From Anas platyrhynchos (lineage: Eukaryota > Chordata > Aves > Anseriformes > Anatidae), in NCBI RefSeq assembly GCF_047663525.1, contig NC_092587.1, positions 42,740,501 through 42,804,500 of the forward strand: 64,000 bases of DNA, read 5' to 3'. Below the pieces are notes generated by a model. It did not search any database, was not told where the DNA came from, and saw nothing but the letters and a program-made list of their open reading frames with translations. Within the stretch, counting starts at the first letter, position 1. Each line of letters opens with the position of its first letter. This document shows, in pieces, positions 1 to 12,200 of the stretch. The translations under genes were made by a program, and so were the position numbers.

Positions 1-26
1 CCCCCCCCCCATCCTTGGGATTCCAG

Positions 27-3000
27 AAAGACTTGCTGCTTTCTCAAGCTGTGGTTGCCTGCCTGGAAACCTTACTGGAATACCTGTATGTGAAGAACCA
101 GGATGTTGGTAAAGTCTTCCTGCCCTTCCTTCTCCTGGGTTTCCCTCCTGCAGTGATTTTGGGCTCTTTGATCTCCATCCAATAATGCCCTGGAGCAGAT
201 GTTTAATGAGCTTATGCCCAATAAGAAAAATTATTTGTATGCTCAAGGGTAATGTTACGTGCTTTGTGGGATGAAATCACAGTGCTTTGCTCCCCTTTAG
301 GAGTGAGCCTTCACTTTGTCCTTGAGCACCAAGATGTTTTCCAAAAGAAAAAAAGGTCACAACCACCCCACACCCTAATGTGGTAAAAATGAAGGATTTA
401 GGGACCGATGTAATATAGGAATAGTCTGTCAATTCCACCCCAATTTAGCAAACCTTTGGATCATAAAGATAGAAGGGGTAGGAAGGGAGGGAGGAAAGCT
501 ATGAATATGATTTGTCTTCCACACAGAGACATTTGGCCCTTAGGGATAGGAAGGGAGAAGAGGGTAGTAAACAGCCATAGGAAATGGAAGCTGGAAATTC
601 TAGATTTCCAGGGGCAAATGCAGACCTTGCTTTCAGGAGTCTGTGTCAGACTGAATGTATACCACGCTAGCTGTATAACAAATTATGACAGCATCGTACA
701 GTCAGGGGAAGTGTAGACCCTTCTGCTCATTGTCAGCCTACAAAGTAGAGATGTTGTCTCTGATCTTAGAACAGAAAATTAGTTTTCTGTACCCTGACCT
801 GTTCAAATCAGTCACGTAAACACTGAGCGAGAAGGGAACGGAGTGAATGAACACCAGACAAAAGGGACATTGTTGGGAGAGGGGAAGCTGTTGAATAAAA
901 ATGTAATACTGCCAATGAATGACAGCCAGTAGCTGAAGGGAGTCTGTTAAAAGGCGTGTTATGGGGACCTTCCACTGATCTGGGATTATGGTAACAAAAT
1001 GTTTCAGTAGCAGCTGAACCCTTCACTTTGGCTGTCCAAATTCTTGCAGTGGTGCAGAAGCTCACAGCAGTGCTAACAAGTCTCCCAGGTGGAATGAGGG
1101 TTTTTAGTATGCTTGGCTGAAAGAAGCAAGAACATTGCAAAGGCTGTGGCCTGGTCTCTGCCTGTAGAAGTTTCCTCCTTTGAGGCTTTCTAAAACCCTC
1201 TCTTGGTCCAGAGATTCTTGCAGATGTGCAGAGCACACTCAGTGCACAGCACTGGTACTTTCTCATTTCCTCCAGGGAAAAGATCCCATCCCCTCCCCCA
1301 CCTTTCCAAACACTTTATGTGATTTTTTTTGGTGTTGCTTTACTACAGAAAAGATTGTTGTAGAGGCAATAGGGAGGTTATGCAGGTGCCAGTGGAAAAG
1401 GGACCTTTCTGAAAGGGTTCAAACCTGGTGGCCAAGCTGTAACAGGTTTTATTGCTGACCTGTTGTAGTTGTCTATCCCCAGTTCTCAAACAGCAGTAAA
1501 AACACGGTAGTACAAGTTAACTTTAGTGAGAGATTTCACGCTGTCACAGCCAGTGACCTTGAGCCTTACCTCTGCTTATCTTACATGCTTTTAATTAAGA
1601 ACATTTTCTCTGCTGGTTGTTTGCACTGCTGCCATCAGCCTAGCTGGTCCCTGTAGTACGCTCTCTGATGCAGACCCAGGCTCAGTTCGTGCAGCTTATG
1701 TTATAGGGCTTTCTTCATTCCCTGAAGAGTATTCGGCAGCTAAATAAAACCTGTGGTCAGGAAACTTGTCCTCATATTGAAACCAGAGGGTATATTTTTA
1801 AAACCTTGGGCTAAAGATATCCCCTCAGTATTTTATGGCATGCACCCCAGGAGAAGGTTTCTCATCCCGCACAAGCACAACGTTGGACAAAATGTATTTT
1901 CTGTTTAAAAAAAACTATTAAGCTTTTGTCCTCATGACTAAACTCTTGCCCAAAGAGTGACAGATTTAAAAGCAAGTAAGAACAGAGCAAAATGCCCCCT
2001 TGGTGTTTCACAGCTTGGGGTCTAGAAGAGAAAACATGGGTTCAGAACTGGAAGACTCCTTTTGCAGGCCCAGCCTGTCACTTGGCAGATTTTTTAAAGC
2101 AGTCTGTGGCTTCTCCTTCTCTCCCAGCACTACACGTTGCTTCACAGCCCTGGCACCGATTCCTACTCTTGACACTGCTCAACGGGGGCCAGAAATCCGT
2201 TCTGCAGCCAGAAATTCTCAGACTCGTGACTTTGGTGAGCAGGGGAGGGGTGGGCTGTGCTCTGTTTTGTTCCTCTATGTTGGTACAGTGCATCTGGGTT
2301 GTTTACTGCAGCTTGCCTCCTGTATATACACGGTCTCGGATACTACTGTGGTTTTGTCCGTCACTATATTTGTGTCCTGTAATAATTGTACTTTCAAGTG
2401 AACTTCCCTTCCACGCTGTGCAGAAACCGACTGCTCTAACTGAGCGCATCCTGTTCTTCTGGTGTTTTTGTAGCGTTGGTTTAGATCACCTAGAGCCCCT
2501 GGGGAAGGAGAGGGGAAGCCTACAGAGAACGTGCGGCTGCTGTTGGCAGGCTGGGAGCATGCTGTGGCTCGTTGGAGAGCAGAGCTCTGCTTGGCATCAC
2601 AGCTTCTCTCCCAGTCTTTGTCCTTACAGACCCGAATTTTCAGGTCAGGGAATTACCACAGTCTGTGACCCTGCTGCATGTGGGGCCTATGAGCAAGAGA
2701 GAAAGTGTGATCCGACCCAGCAGAAACACTGAGGATACTGAAGTCCTCATGGCAGTAGATGAGAGCAAGGGGTTATTAATGTGAACCTTCCACCCCCAAA
2801 TACGTGATGGGTTTCTGAATCTTCGTTATTCTTATTTCACTTTTAAAAGGTTACCTGGATTATTTCAATCTCTTCTTGACCTAAACTAAGTCTAGCTAGA
2901 CCACCACCAACGTGGATATTTGCACTGGTTCCGTCAGAAGTGGTATAAAAATCAGGCCTGTGGTTAGGGTGCTGCAACATCCCTTTGCATGGAAGAGGTC

Positions 3001-5007
3001 TTCCTAGGTGATGTGTCATTGTTGGAGCCTATGGGTTGCTCACTAATGCCTCTCTCATTCCCTTTGTTCAAGTTTGTGAGGTACCAGAGCAGCAATGTTA
3101 TTTCTCAAAAAGAAATTAGCCTGATTCTTCGAGAAGCAGCAGAAGCCAACTTGCCAGAGCTGCCGGAGGCCACATCACGGGCACTTCACCTCTTCCTTCG
3201 TCAGGTAAGAAAGCACTGACTGCTTAGGAAAATGAGAAGGGAGTTCCCTAAGGGATTGCTTCAGCCTTTGATGGGGAGCCATAAGCTTCCTTTGAGGAGG
3301 TGATAGTAAGATGATGAGGAATCCTGCAGCTGCTAGCTTGGCCTGCTGCCTTGAGAGATGAGTAGTGAGATGGGGAAGTGAGCGATGCCAGCAGCTGCCT
3401 AAACTGTGTCATCAGCATTGTCGTGGGCCACTTGATCAAAGTTTGAAGTCTGAAGGTTGCTCGGGAGAGAGGGAGGGAGGGAGGGAAGGATGAAAGAACA
3501 AGGACAATAATTTGCTGTTGGTCTGGAAATCATTCCTGCTTCCGACTGCACAGGTTCAGAGCAGTCACTGTCAGATGGAGGCAGTGGAGGCAGGGACCAT
3601 TCAGACCTTGCTGGAGCACCTTTCGGGACAGAGGAGCACCTGTGCAAAACATCAGGACATCGTGTATCCTTTTGCTGAGCTAAAGCCTTTGATAGGAGAT
3701 GTGAGGGTGGTAGATGTGATAGAGATAGAAAGGTCACTTAGTCTGCTGTTCCTGACTGATTTTCAGCCAAAGGCAAACAAGAGTGCAAAAACTGGTGGTG
3801 GCTGCTACAGCTGGCTAATTTTGGGATGAAATACCTCATCATCCCCAAATTTGAGAAGACATTTAGGAAACAAGGAGTCATTTGGGATGAAAGACAGGTC
3901 TCTGCACAGGGATTGCATTCATCTGTAAGGCAGAGGTGACACAGTGAAAGGGGAGCAGGCCGGGGCAGCCGTGACTTCAAAGCAGCAGCAATTCCTGTGT
4001 TGATTTCCCTGGAGGATGAGCAGCCACTTAACCTCCGTGTGCTAACTCACACCGATATGCCTGTAGAGTCACGGCAACCCACAGATAACTCGTGCACTTT
4101 CAAAGTACAGCAAGTGTCCAGAAGCTGCCCGGTGGAGTTACCCCGTGTCTTTCTGCTTGGCCTTAGCAGCAGAGTCCCCTGCTGAGCACTGACTCCTCCT
4201 TTTCTCCGTGGACAGGAGGGAGGGGTCACTCCCAGGTTACTTTTGGAGAAAGGGAGGGCCTGACGGACGTGCCAAATTCGGCATTTGTTTATTTCTGAAA
4301 ACGTCCGCTTTTGCCTTCCTGTTTTTATCATGCTGCATTGCCTCAGACAGGTAGCAGACATGGAGCTGGCCCCAGCAAGGGTTTCCTACAGGGTGGGGGA
4401 CTTCCTCCATCGTGTCGGTGGGATGGCACCGTCATCAGCCGTGGGCAGGGCGTGTGGAGGGTGAGGTGGCTGTTACTGCTGGGAAATGGCTTGTCTTCAC
4501 GCTCAGCCCCCACGTCATGCCACAGATCTGTGGTGGGGAGCACAGGGCTGTCCCAGAGCTCCGGTTCTCCTGGTGAAGGCTACCCCAGCCCCGATAAGTT
4601 CCTCCCTGCTGTGTGGCTGCTCTGTAAGGCAGTGAGGGAAGGCGGCTGCTGTTACATTGCCCGCGTGGTCTGGGTGTGCTCACAGTGGTGGCCACCTCAG
4701 TGGGATAGTCGTGAGCATTGGAAGCCAAAATCCTCTGGTCAACAGCGAGCTTTGGTGTCAGCTTTATCAGGAAAAAACGTTCTTTGGGCTCACCCACATG
4801 AACGTTTCCCATGTGTTGGTGGGGTTTCCGTGGTCTGGGAGGGGGGTGGTTGGGTGATGAACACCTCCCGTCAGCAGTGTGCCAGATGTGGGAGCTGCGG
4901 TGTCTTGCTGGAGTTTCAGCCGGGCTTTCCCTTTGGTTTCCACTCATGCCGTCCACCACAGCTGTCTGGGAGGTGTGGCGGTGTCCCTGGCACACATCGG
5001 AGACTGA
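27..5007 (+). CDS. MEI1: MEI1, meiotic double-strand break formation protein (last five exons, partial)
   Basis: Exons are read at about 27-108, 2128-2234, 3073-3204, 3554-3663 and 4962-5007. All junctions have AG/GT borders and the phases join without a break. Peptide pieces match the vertebrate MEI1 C-terminus as I remember it: [18 protein letters not shown], then [17 protein letters not shown] and [10 protein letters not shown], then [11 protein letters not shown]. The short last exon joins to give [18 protein letters not shown] and a TGA stop at 5005-5007. MEI1 is a germline helical-repeat protein needed for programmed meiotic DNA breaks, acting with the REC114/MEI4 group on chromosome axes. 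The 5' part lies outside the window, and the acceptor at 25-26 is chosen only because it is the nearest one in frame. The donor of the fourth exon (gtatcc at 3664) is weak but is the one that restores the conserved ending. It is the first gene of the MEI1-CCDC134-SREBF2 block. Confidence 0.88.
109..2127 (+). other. MEI1 intron
   Basis: This lies between two MEI1 exons. I see no gene, RNA hairpin or recognisable mobile element. The open frames on either strand have no family resemblance and no splice support. Confidence 0.6.
2235..3072 (+). other. MEI1 intron
   Basis: Intron between the ASQPWHRF exon and the FVRYQSSN exon. Nothing further is recognised. Confidence 0.6.
3664..4961 (+). other. 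Last intron of MEI1
   Basis: The frame of the preceding exon stays open into this intron to a stop at 3829, but that reading loses the conserved MEI1 ending found at 4962-5007. Short purine runs are present. No other feature is seen. Confidence 0.6.
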
Positions 5008-5148
5008 ACCCCGAGGAGTACGCGCGATGGGGCGACGGGGGAAGAACGGGACACGAGACCCCACGTTCCTCCAGCGGCTGGTGGAGAAGAAGATGGACGA
5101 AGGAAGTCGTTTGCAGCTCACTTTAAAAAAAAAATGTTGAAAATTGTT

Positions 5149-5154
5149 CATAAA
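5149..5154 (+). terminator. MEI1: Possible MEI1 poly(A) signal (CATAAA variant)
   Basis: A CATAAA hexamer follows the MEI1 stop by about 140 bases, just before the CpG-rich CCDC134 promoter. No canonical AATAAA was seen between the stop and the next promoter, so this is only the best available candidate. Confidence 0.3.
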
Positions 5155-5199
5155 GCCCTGTTTCTGAAACGGAGCCTCTCTGTGATGCCTGTGGGGCTG

Positions 5200-5700
5200 C
5201 TGGTGCCGGTCAGGACCCCCGAGCTGCCTGCTGCGAACAGCTCCGGGCACGGCTCGCCCCGCAGCCGGGCGGAGCGGGACCGGCCCCGGACCCCCCCCCG
5301 CCTCCCGGCGGTCCCGGAGCGGCGATGCCGGGGCTCGGGGTGCCCGGGGCGGGGCGGGAGCTCAGGAAGTGACACGGCGGGGCGGGGAAGCGGCGGCAGC
5401 GGGCATGGCAGCGCGGCGGGCGTGAGCGAGCGGCACCGGCACCGGCACCGGGCACCGGCACGGCCCGCAGGTGGGGGGCGAGGGGCAGGGGGGAGGCTGC
5501 GGGGCGGCGGCTGCGGCTCTGGGAAAGCCGGGCTGGGGCTGGGCACGGCTCGGCTCGGCCTGCTCCGGGCTCGCAGCCCCATGGGGTCGCCCCCCTCGTG
5601 GCGGTGGCAGCGGGGGTGCAGGGGGCGAGGTGTCCCGGCTGCCCCCCGCGGTGCTGCCGCAGGAGAATGCATGAAGTGGTTAGAAATGGCTTAACGGGGG
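5200..5700 (+). promoter_or_regulatory. CCDC134: CpG-rich promoter and probable non-coding first exon of CCDC134
   Basis: The stretch is very rich in G, C and CpG, with GC boxes (ccggggcggggcgg around 5345) and no TATA box. A short iterated CACCGG tract at about 5430-5463 ends in cccgcag|gtgggg at 5470/5471. That is a good donor for a non-coding exon 1, because the first coding exon begins with an acceptor at 6291-6292. The start site is inferred. The promoter lies about 200 bases after the MEI1 stop codon. Confidence 0.6.
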
Positions 5701-6292
5701 CTGCCAACCCGCATCCCTCACGCCGTTAGGGAAAGGGGGCGAAATTCGGGGAACGGGAGGGGGGCTGGGGGCTCCCGGCTGCAGCCAGGCACGGGGGGGG
5801 CTCGGGGGAGCAGCACCACGGCGGTGTCCGTGCCTCGTCGCGTCCCTTGGTCCCTCGCGGGGTGCGGGGACACGAGGAGAGCTGTCGGAGCCAGGAGGGA
5901 CATCTGCATGGGGTCACTGCATCCCCAGCACAGGCTGGCCCAGGGCTGGATCCTGCTGTTACAGTGGGGTGCGGTGGGCAGGGGGCTGGGGGGGGTTAGG
6001 GTGGGGTGTGGGCCACCAGGGGAAGCTTGGTGAGGGCACAGGGCAAGTAAAAGTTGTCTGGGTCTCCTCGCGACCTCGTGGTGGGGCCCCAGCTGGTGTT
6101 ACGGTTACCTAAATTGGGGAGGATTCAGCTGATTTCAGTTCTGTGGCAAGGTTTTGGCTGGGGCATGTGTGGGGTGAGCAGAAGCACAAGGGGCTGCCAG
6201 GGAGGGGGAGCCCCCGGCCGTGGGGTGGGTAAGGGACAGGGTTGGTGTCCCTGGGGCTCGTCTCACCACGGGGTTTGTCCGTGTGGTTCCAG
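5471..6292 (+). other. Probable 5'UTR intron of CCDC134
   Basis: GC-rich sequence between the inferred non-coding exon and the first coding exon. It holds several G-runs and no convincing gene. Confidence 0.45.
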
Positions 6293-6307
6293 GCTGCGGT
6301 GTCCCAC

Positions 6308-8437
6308 ATGGGTCTCCTCGTGTTCTGCCCCTTTCTGCTGGTGCTGGTGCTGCCCGGGGGCAGCCGGGCAGAGCTGGAGAAGCAGCGGGTGGACTCCGGC
6401 TTGGAAATCTGTATCCTTCCCCTCAGGCCCTCGCCTCCATCCTGCTCGTGTCTGGCGGGGCCGGAGAGCGCTCGCACACGTGAGGAGGGTCAGGGACAGC
6501 ACAAAGGGGAAGGTGGGGACGGAGGGGAGAGGAGGGAAGGGTCTTCAGGCTGTGATCAGTGCTAAAAGAGCTCTGAGGGCTCGGTCTCTGGGTGGGGAGA
6601 TGCAGTGGGGCCAGGCTGGCGCCGTGTGCCCTGAGGAGCGGGAGCGCTGTGGCGCTGGCAGCGTGGGGCCCTTGACTGCGCTGCAGACAAGAAGCTGTTC
6701 GAGGTGAAGCGCAAGGACCAGATGAACGCCCTGAAGAACCTGATCGAGCTCAACGACGTGAACCAGCAGTACAAAATCATCGACATCATGCTCAAGGGAC
6801 TCTTCAAAGTGAGCGTGGGGCAGGGGACGCGTTTGTGCTGCCTGTGGTGGCGATGGGGGGGGCGGGCAGGGTGTGAGGTGACAGCAGGGGGCAGACAGTC
6901 AGGCTGGGAGCAGAAAGGGGGACGCAGTGGGGTGCCCCGGGGGTTCAAGGGCTGGGGGGAGGACGGCAGGGCAGGGAGGAGTGCGATGGGGCAGTGACCG
7001 GGGGCTCTTGCAGGTGCTGGAGGACTCGCGGGCAGTGCTCATAGCTGCGGACGTGCCCCCAGACGGGCCTTTCCCTCAGGACGAGAAGCTGAAGGATGGT
7101 AGGTAGGGATGAAATCCCCCTGTGCAGACACCGGGCATCCCCTGGTCCCCCCATTTCTGTCGGGGACCCTGTTGCTGTCTCCCTGATCCATTTGCACTGG
7201 GGGTGCCACCCCTTCAGCCCCAACCTCCCCATCTCACCACAGACGCGCTCAGGACCCTGTCCTGCGTGGGTGGACCATGGAGGTGGGGCAGCCCACAAAG
7301 CCCCCCATACAGCTCTTGCTCTCGATCCCGTTTCCTGGCTGACACCGCACGGATCTAGGATCTCACAGCCTGCATCACCTCTCCCTTACCCCGTCTCCAT
7401 CCTCAGCATCTCATGGCTGGCATCTGCTGGCAATGCCCGGGGCTGGGCCTGGCTTTTTGGTGTTTTGGGGTGTGGCGATGTGCAGGATGGGCTGCTGACG
7501 GGGCCGGTGCCTCTCGTCCCCAGCCTACTCCCACGTGGTGGAGAACACGGCCTTCTTCGGGGACGTCGTCCTGCGCTTCCCCAAGATCGTGCACCACTAC
7601 TTCGACCGCAACTCCAACTGGAACAACCTCATCCGCTGGGGCATCGGCTTCTGCAACCTGACGGGCGTCTTCGAGCGGGGGCCCCACTCCCAGCTCCTGG
7701 GGCTGGTACGGCCCTGAACCCCCCACCACTGGCACGTCCCCTCCCCACTGCCTGGGGGGGTGTGGGGAGAAAGGGAGGAAAAAAAAAAGAGGGAAAGAGG
7801 AGCTGCTGGGGGGCTGCTGAGCACACCCCGTGTCTGAGGGGGTCCCACGTCTTGGGCTGGGGTTAAGGGCAGAGCAGAGGGGAGCGGGGCAGGAGCTGGC
7901 GGCAGCGGTCTGTGCTTTGCCCCGCAGATGGCTCAGGAGCTGGGCATCAGCGAGAAGTCCCCCGATTACCGCAATCCCTTCAAAGCCGACCACTCTGAGG
8001 TAAGGCAGCCGAGCTGCGTGGGTCCCCCTCGTCCCCTCATGGCTGGTGGCAACTCCAGTGGGATTTTGGTGGGCTGTGCTCCATGGGGGGATGCGTTGGG
8101 GGATGCCAAGCTCCAACTCCACTCTGCGACAAAATGATGAGTTTTTAGTACTTTTTACAATGCCATAGCCTGTCCGCATCCCTTCCTTTACCGAGCAGGC
8201 AAAACACTCTCCGCGTCCGTGCTGAGTTTGCATCCCTGGAGCCAAATTGTCCCGGTGTAGGGGCGGTGGGTTCGTTAGCAGCCCCCCGGCTGACCGTGCT
8301 GTCCCCCCCAGTTCTTCCCCAGCGCTGACACCTTCCAGAAGGCGCTGCGCGAGGAGGAGAAGCGGCGGAGGAAGGAGGAGAAGCGCAAGGAGATCCGCAA
8401 GGGCCCGCGCATCTCACGCTCGCAGTCGGAGCTGTAA
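6308..8437 (+). CDS. CCDC134: CCDC134, coiled-coil domain-containing protein 134 (complete)
   Basis: Coding exons are 6308-6410, 6687-6808, 7014-7098, 7524-7705, 7928-7999 and 8312-8437. They join to 229 codons plus stop, the same length as I recall for the human protein. It starts with a hydrophobic signal peptide (residues 1-22, [17 protein letters not shown]). It continues with the conserved [36 protein letters not shown] and [19 protein letters not shown] segments. A charged helix rich in E, K and R follows, and the C-terminus is QSEL, close to the KDEL-type ER retrieval signal. The family protein is a small secretory-pathway protein, reported to act in the ER and to be secreted by immune cells. 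The start ATG at 6308 lies 16 bases into its exon and is the only one giving a signal peptide. It lies close between MEI1 and SREBF2, all on the same strand. Confidence 0.96.
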
Positions 8438-8916
8438 GCACCGGGCTGCACCTCCACGGGGCCGGCTGCGGGGTGAGGGCCGGGTCCTGTGCCCGCAGGG
8501 CTGCTCCCACCCGTGGGGCCGTGCCGCCTCCGCCCGCGGGTGGGCCGGGGAGCCCGCGGTGCTGCTGCTTGTGAGTTTTGGGGTGTTTTATTGTGTTTTG
8601 TTGGCCCCGGTTATCCCCGGTCGCTACCTCTGCCTGACCCCGTGTCCTGGGGGGCCGTTTTCCCATACGGCCGGCGTTCCAGCTGCAGCCCCACAGTTGG
8701 GAGGCCGGCTCCCAGCCCCGCTGGGGGTGCCTGGCGGGGACATTGGGGTTTGGGGCTCCCCACCGAGCCCCACTTTGGGGCCCCCAAGCAGCAGCGGGCC
8801 CACTGACGGCATGGTGCTGGGGCACGGGCTGAGCCGCGCTGCCTTCAGGGACGGGGAGACGGCCTTCAGCGCCTCGAGCAGGGGCAGCTGGAGCGGGGCG
8901 CGCCTGGTTTCTCCCA

Positions 8917-8922
8917 AATAAA
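8917..8922 (+). terminator. CCDC134: CCDC134 poly(A) signal
   Basis: AATAAA about 480 bases after the stop. It is followed by a T/G-rich stretch (actggtttgttttt) suited to cleavage. The span 8438 to about 8945 is therefore the 3'UTR. Confidence 0.8.
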
Positions 8923-9119
8923 CCCCAATTCTTGTTACTGGTTTGTTTTTAACGAAGACGAGCCCGTGCCTGGGGAACGTGTACATGGGGAGGAAGGGGG
9001 GGGGGCAGGAGCCGGGGGCGCGCCTTTACCGCGCGTGGCCACGCCCCCTCCTCATGAATATTCAGATGAGGGGGGCGTGGCCCCGCATGCTAATGGCAGC
9101 TGCTGATCGGTGACGCGGC

Positions 9120-9129
9120 CTCACGCCAC
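9120..9129 (+). promoter_or_regulatory. Candidate sterol regulatory element
   Basis: CTCACGCCAC differs at two positions from the LDLR-type SRE ATCACCCCAC. An inverted CCAAT box begins 18 bases further on, the arrangement used by sterol-responsive promoters in which NF-Y helps SREBP bind. Confidence 0.45.
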
Positions 9130-9147
9130 GCGGCGCCGCGCGCGCCC

Positions 9148-9152
9148 ATTGG
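9148..9152 (-). promoter_or_regulatory. Inverted CCAAT box (NF-Y site)
   Basis: ATTGG inside cgcccATTGGgcgg, a good NF-Y context, about 140 bases before the SREBF2 ATG and just after the SRE-like site. Confidence 0.6.
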
Positions 9153-9290
9153 GCGGCAGCGGCCTGGTCTCACGGACAACGCGTGGGGGCGGCCGGGGGC
9201 GCGCCAAGATGGCGGCCGGGCGGCGGCGCGAGCCGGGAGCCTCCGCCTGACGGGACCGGGACCCGGGGGGGGTGCAACGGCAACGGGGCC

Positions 9291-12200
9291 ATGGAGGGCG
9301 GCGGGGAGCTGGGCACCGACGGCATGGACACGCTGACCGAGCTGGGCGACGAGTTGACGCTGGGAGATATCGACGGTGGGTGCGCTGCCGGGGGGCACCG
9401 GGGGGCATGGGGGCACCGGGGGGAGCCCTTAAAGCCGGGTCCAACGGGGAAGGGGGGGGGAGCCCCGGCTGTGGGGCTGGGAGCCGCTCCGAGCCCCCCC
9501 CGGGAGCTGCTGGGGGAGGTGGGGTGGGGGGGGCTGCTGGGCGGCTGCCCCAGCACAGCGGTGAGCAGGCGGCGTGCTCAGAAATAAAATAAAAATAAAA
9601 ATAAGAAACAGGTTTTTTTCTGCTCAGACACACGCACGCATTTCTCTGCTGAAGTTCTGTAACGCGTTATTTCCTTGGGGTGCTTCCCCTCTTTTCCCTT
9701 AAACGTGAAAGTGAAGCCAGGTTGAGGTGAGCACTTCCAGTCTGTTGGAGGTGGGTTTGTGTTCTGGATCTGCCTGGATCCTGAAGCCCTGCAGGACGCT
9801 GTCAGAGCGCTCTGCCTCTTGTTCCCAGTCTCTGGCCACCTCTTGGCTCCTGCCCGGAGGTGTGAGGCTGGCCTCGTGCTACCTCTGGGGCTTCGGGAGC
9901 ACCCGTGGCTGCCTCGTGTGTGTGTGTGCACTCCTGTGAGTCCTGCCCCGCTGATTCACGCCATAAAAACGCACCGAACGTTTCCCTCCTTGCAGAGATG
10001 CTGCAGTTTGTCAGCAACCAGGCGGGGGACTTCCCGGACCTGTTTTCGGATCCCTTGTGCGGCACCTTCCAGGGCGGCAGCAGCAGCACCACCACCAGCA
10101 GTAGCAGCAGCAGCAGCAGCAGTGGGACCCTGGACCCCCCGCGCCCCTATGGCCAGGCGCCCCTGCAGCCCTTCCCACCGCCTGCCGCCTCCCCACAGCT
10201 GCAGAGCGTCCCGGTGAAGGCCCCCCCGCAGCGCCCGGCACCGCTGCTCCAGCCCCGGCCCCAGCTGCAGCCGCAGCTCCAGCAGCAGACGGTGATGATC
10301 GCCCCCACCTTCAGCTCCGCGCCCCAGACCAGGATCATCCAGCAGCCTGTCATATACCAGAACACAGCCACCAGTTTCCAAGGTAGGGCTTGGGGTGGGG
10401 CAGTGCTCGCAGCACATGCACAGTTCTGGTCCCACAGGTGTCCTTGGCCGTGGTGAGCCTGTGGGGTGTTTCTTCTGTGTATGTGGCTTTGACTGAGCGA
10501 GCATGAGCAGCTTTCATAAAGGAGATCGTAAATTGTCCTCTGCCACCTCTTGGTGTCCTCTGTTGTGGCATCTCCTATGGCTGGGTTGGACCCCCCAAGA
10601 CCCAGGCAGGGAGGCACTGGTTAGGCGTGCTGTGTAACGTAACAGAGGTGATGGGCCCTGAGCTGCCAGACCTGCAGGGCTTTGGCTTCATTTTCGCTCA
10701 GCTGATGCTCTGTGCGTCCTGGCAAGCTGCTGTTTGAGGTGCAGGGTCCTCTCGCAGGAGCTGGGTTCTGAGCAGCCTGTGGGAAGTGTTAGGTGGGCTC
10801 TGCCTGGGGAGAAACTTTGTGAAGAGGAGGAGTGAATCGGGGAGCATTTACACTCTCCAAAATAAGGACCTGGGCGTTTGCGGGCTGTTCCTGACCTCTC
10901 CCCTGCTTTGCAGTCCTCCAGCCTCAGGTGCAGAGCCTGGTGACGTCCTCGCAGGTGCAGCCGGTGGCCATCCAGCAGCAGGTGCAGGCGGTGCAGGCGC
11001 AGCGTGTGCTGACGCAGGCTGCCGGTGGCACCATCCAGACGCTGGCGCCAGCCACGGTGCAGACGGTGGCTGCGCCGCAGGTCCAGCAGGTCCCAGTAAG
11101 TGCAGGGGCTGTGGGGTGCTCCTGTGGGTATGGCCGGGGGGGCCCTGGGGGGAGAAACCTCATTTAAATGAGTTTCCTTTGAGTTTTCCCTGCTTCTTTT
11201 TGTCCTGCTCCTTCTTTTTCAAGTCCACTGCCACTTACTGAGAGACTGACAATAAGGTGATGCTTTATTTTGGTTCTTCCACCATGGTTTATTTCACTTT
11301 TTTGTTGCTACACTGTCATATGATCTTGTTTTAAAACCCACGTGTGAGGGCAACAGCCTTGTGTTTCTATGTCAGATAAAAGTGGTTTTGGCACTCACCA
11401 TGGAAAAGTTACTCTGGTTTAACCGTATTAAGTCATCTGTAATGTTCTTTACATGTGAGCACCAACAAGGTACTCGAAAAAGGAAGCACAAGTTGTGTTA
11501 TGGCAAAATAACTGTTGGTTTTGATCTGCTTGACATCCTGTGCAGACCCTCTCATTGTGAGGGCTTGCACCAGGTTCTGGCATGTCCAAAAACCATCCCA
11601 GTGATACAAGGTGCGAGGTGGAAGAAATTTGTAGTGGTCCTGCTGGTGGTTCACTCACCGAGATGTGGCATTATGCTTGTGCCATCGCCTGCCTCTGGCT
11701 ACCAAGATCAGCAGAGGAGCGTGTGCCTACTCGTCCCTTCATCCGTGGCTGTTTCCACGCAGGTTCTGGTCCAGCCCCAGATCATAAAGACGGACTCCCT
11801 CGTCTTGACCACCCTGAAGGCGGATGGCAATCCCGTTATGGCTGCGGTGCAGAATCCGGCGCTCACAGCGCTCACCACTCCTATTCAGACCACAGCTCTG
11901 CAGGTACCACCCTGAACATTTTTTTTTCTTCTTCCCCTTTCTGGCGTTATTTCCCCTGGTAGGAGAAGGAGGGTTGGAGTTTAGTGTTCATCGGTGATGC
12001 GGATGGGAGGGTTTCCAAGTGCTGCTCTGGTTGTGTCCAAAGTGAGTAATACCCTGCTTCTGCCAAGGCTAAATACACAGATTGTACATTTTTGGCAGCC
12101 TCCCATGGCCAGTAAGCGAAGACCAAGGGCACATTTCTGTTTACCTTTTTCTGGTATTACAAGGAGAAGAGTATGACCTAAGAATTCCATGCGGTTTTTA

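Larger units (their letters stand above)
8990..9290 (+). promoter_or_regulatory. SREBF2: SREBF2 promoter and 5'UTR
   Basis: CpG-rich sequence between the CCDC134 poly(A) site and the SREBF2 ATG. It carries GC/CACCC boxes (gggggcgtggcc near 9071), a CRE-like TGACG at 9111-9115, an SRE-like element at 9120-9129 and an inverted CCAAT box at 9148-9152. No TATA box is seen near the likely start. The human SREBF2 promoter is known to combine an SRE with an NF-Y site for sterol feedback. Confidence 0.7.

Noticed and set aside
3512-3829. A continuous frame past the fourth MEI1 exon to a stop at 3829 as the gene end
   Set aside because: Splicing at 3663 to 4962 restores the conserved C-terminus, which the continuous reading loses.
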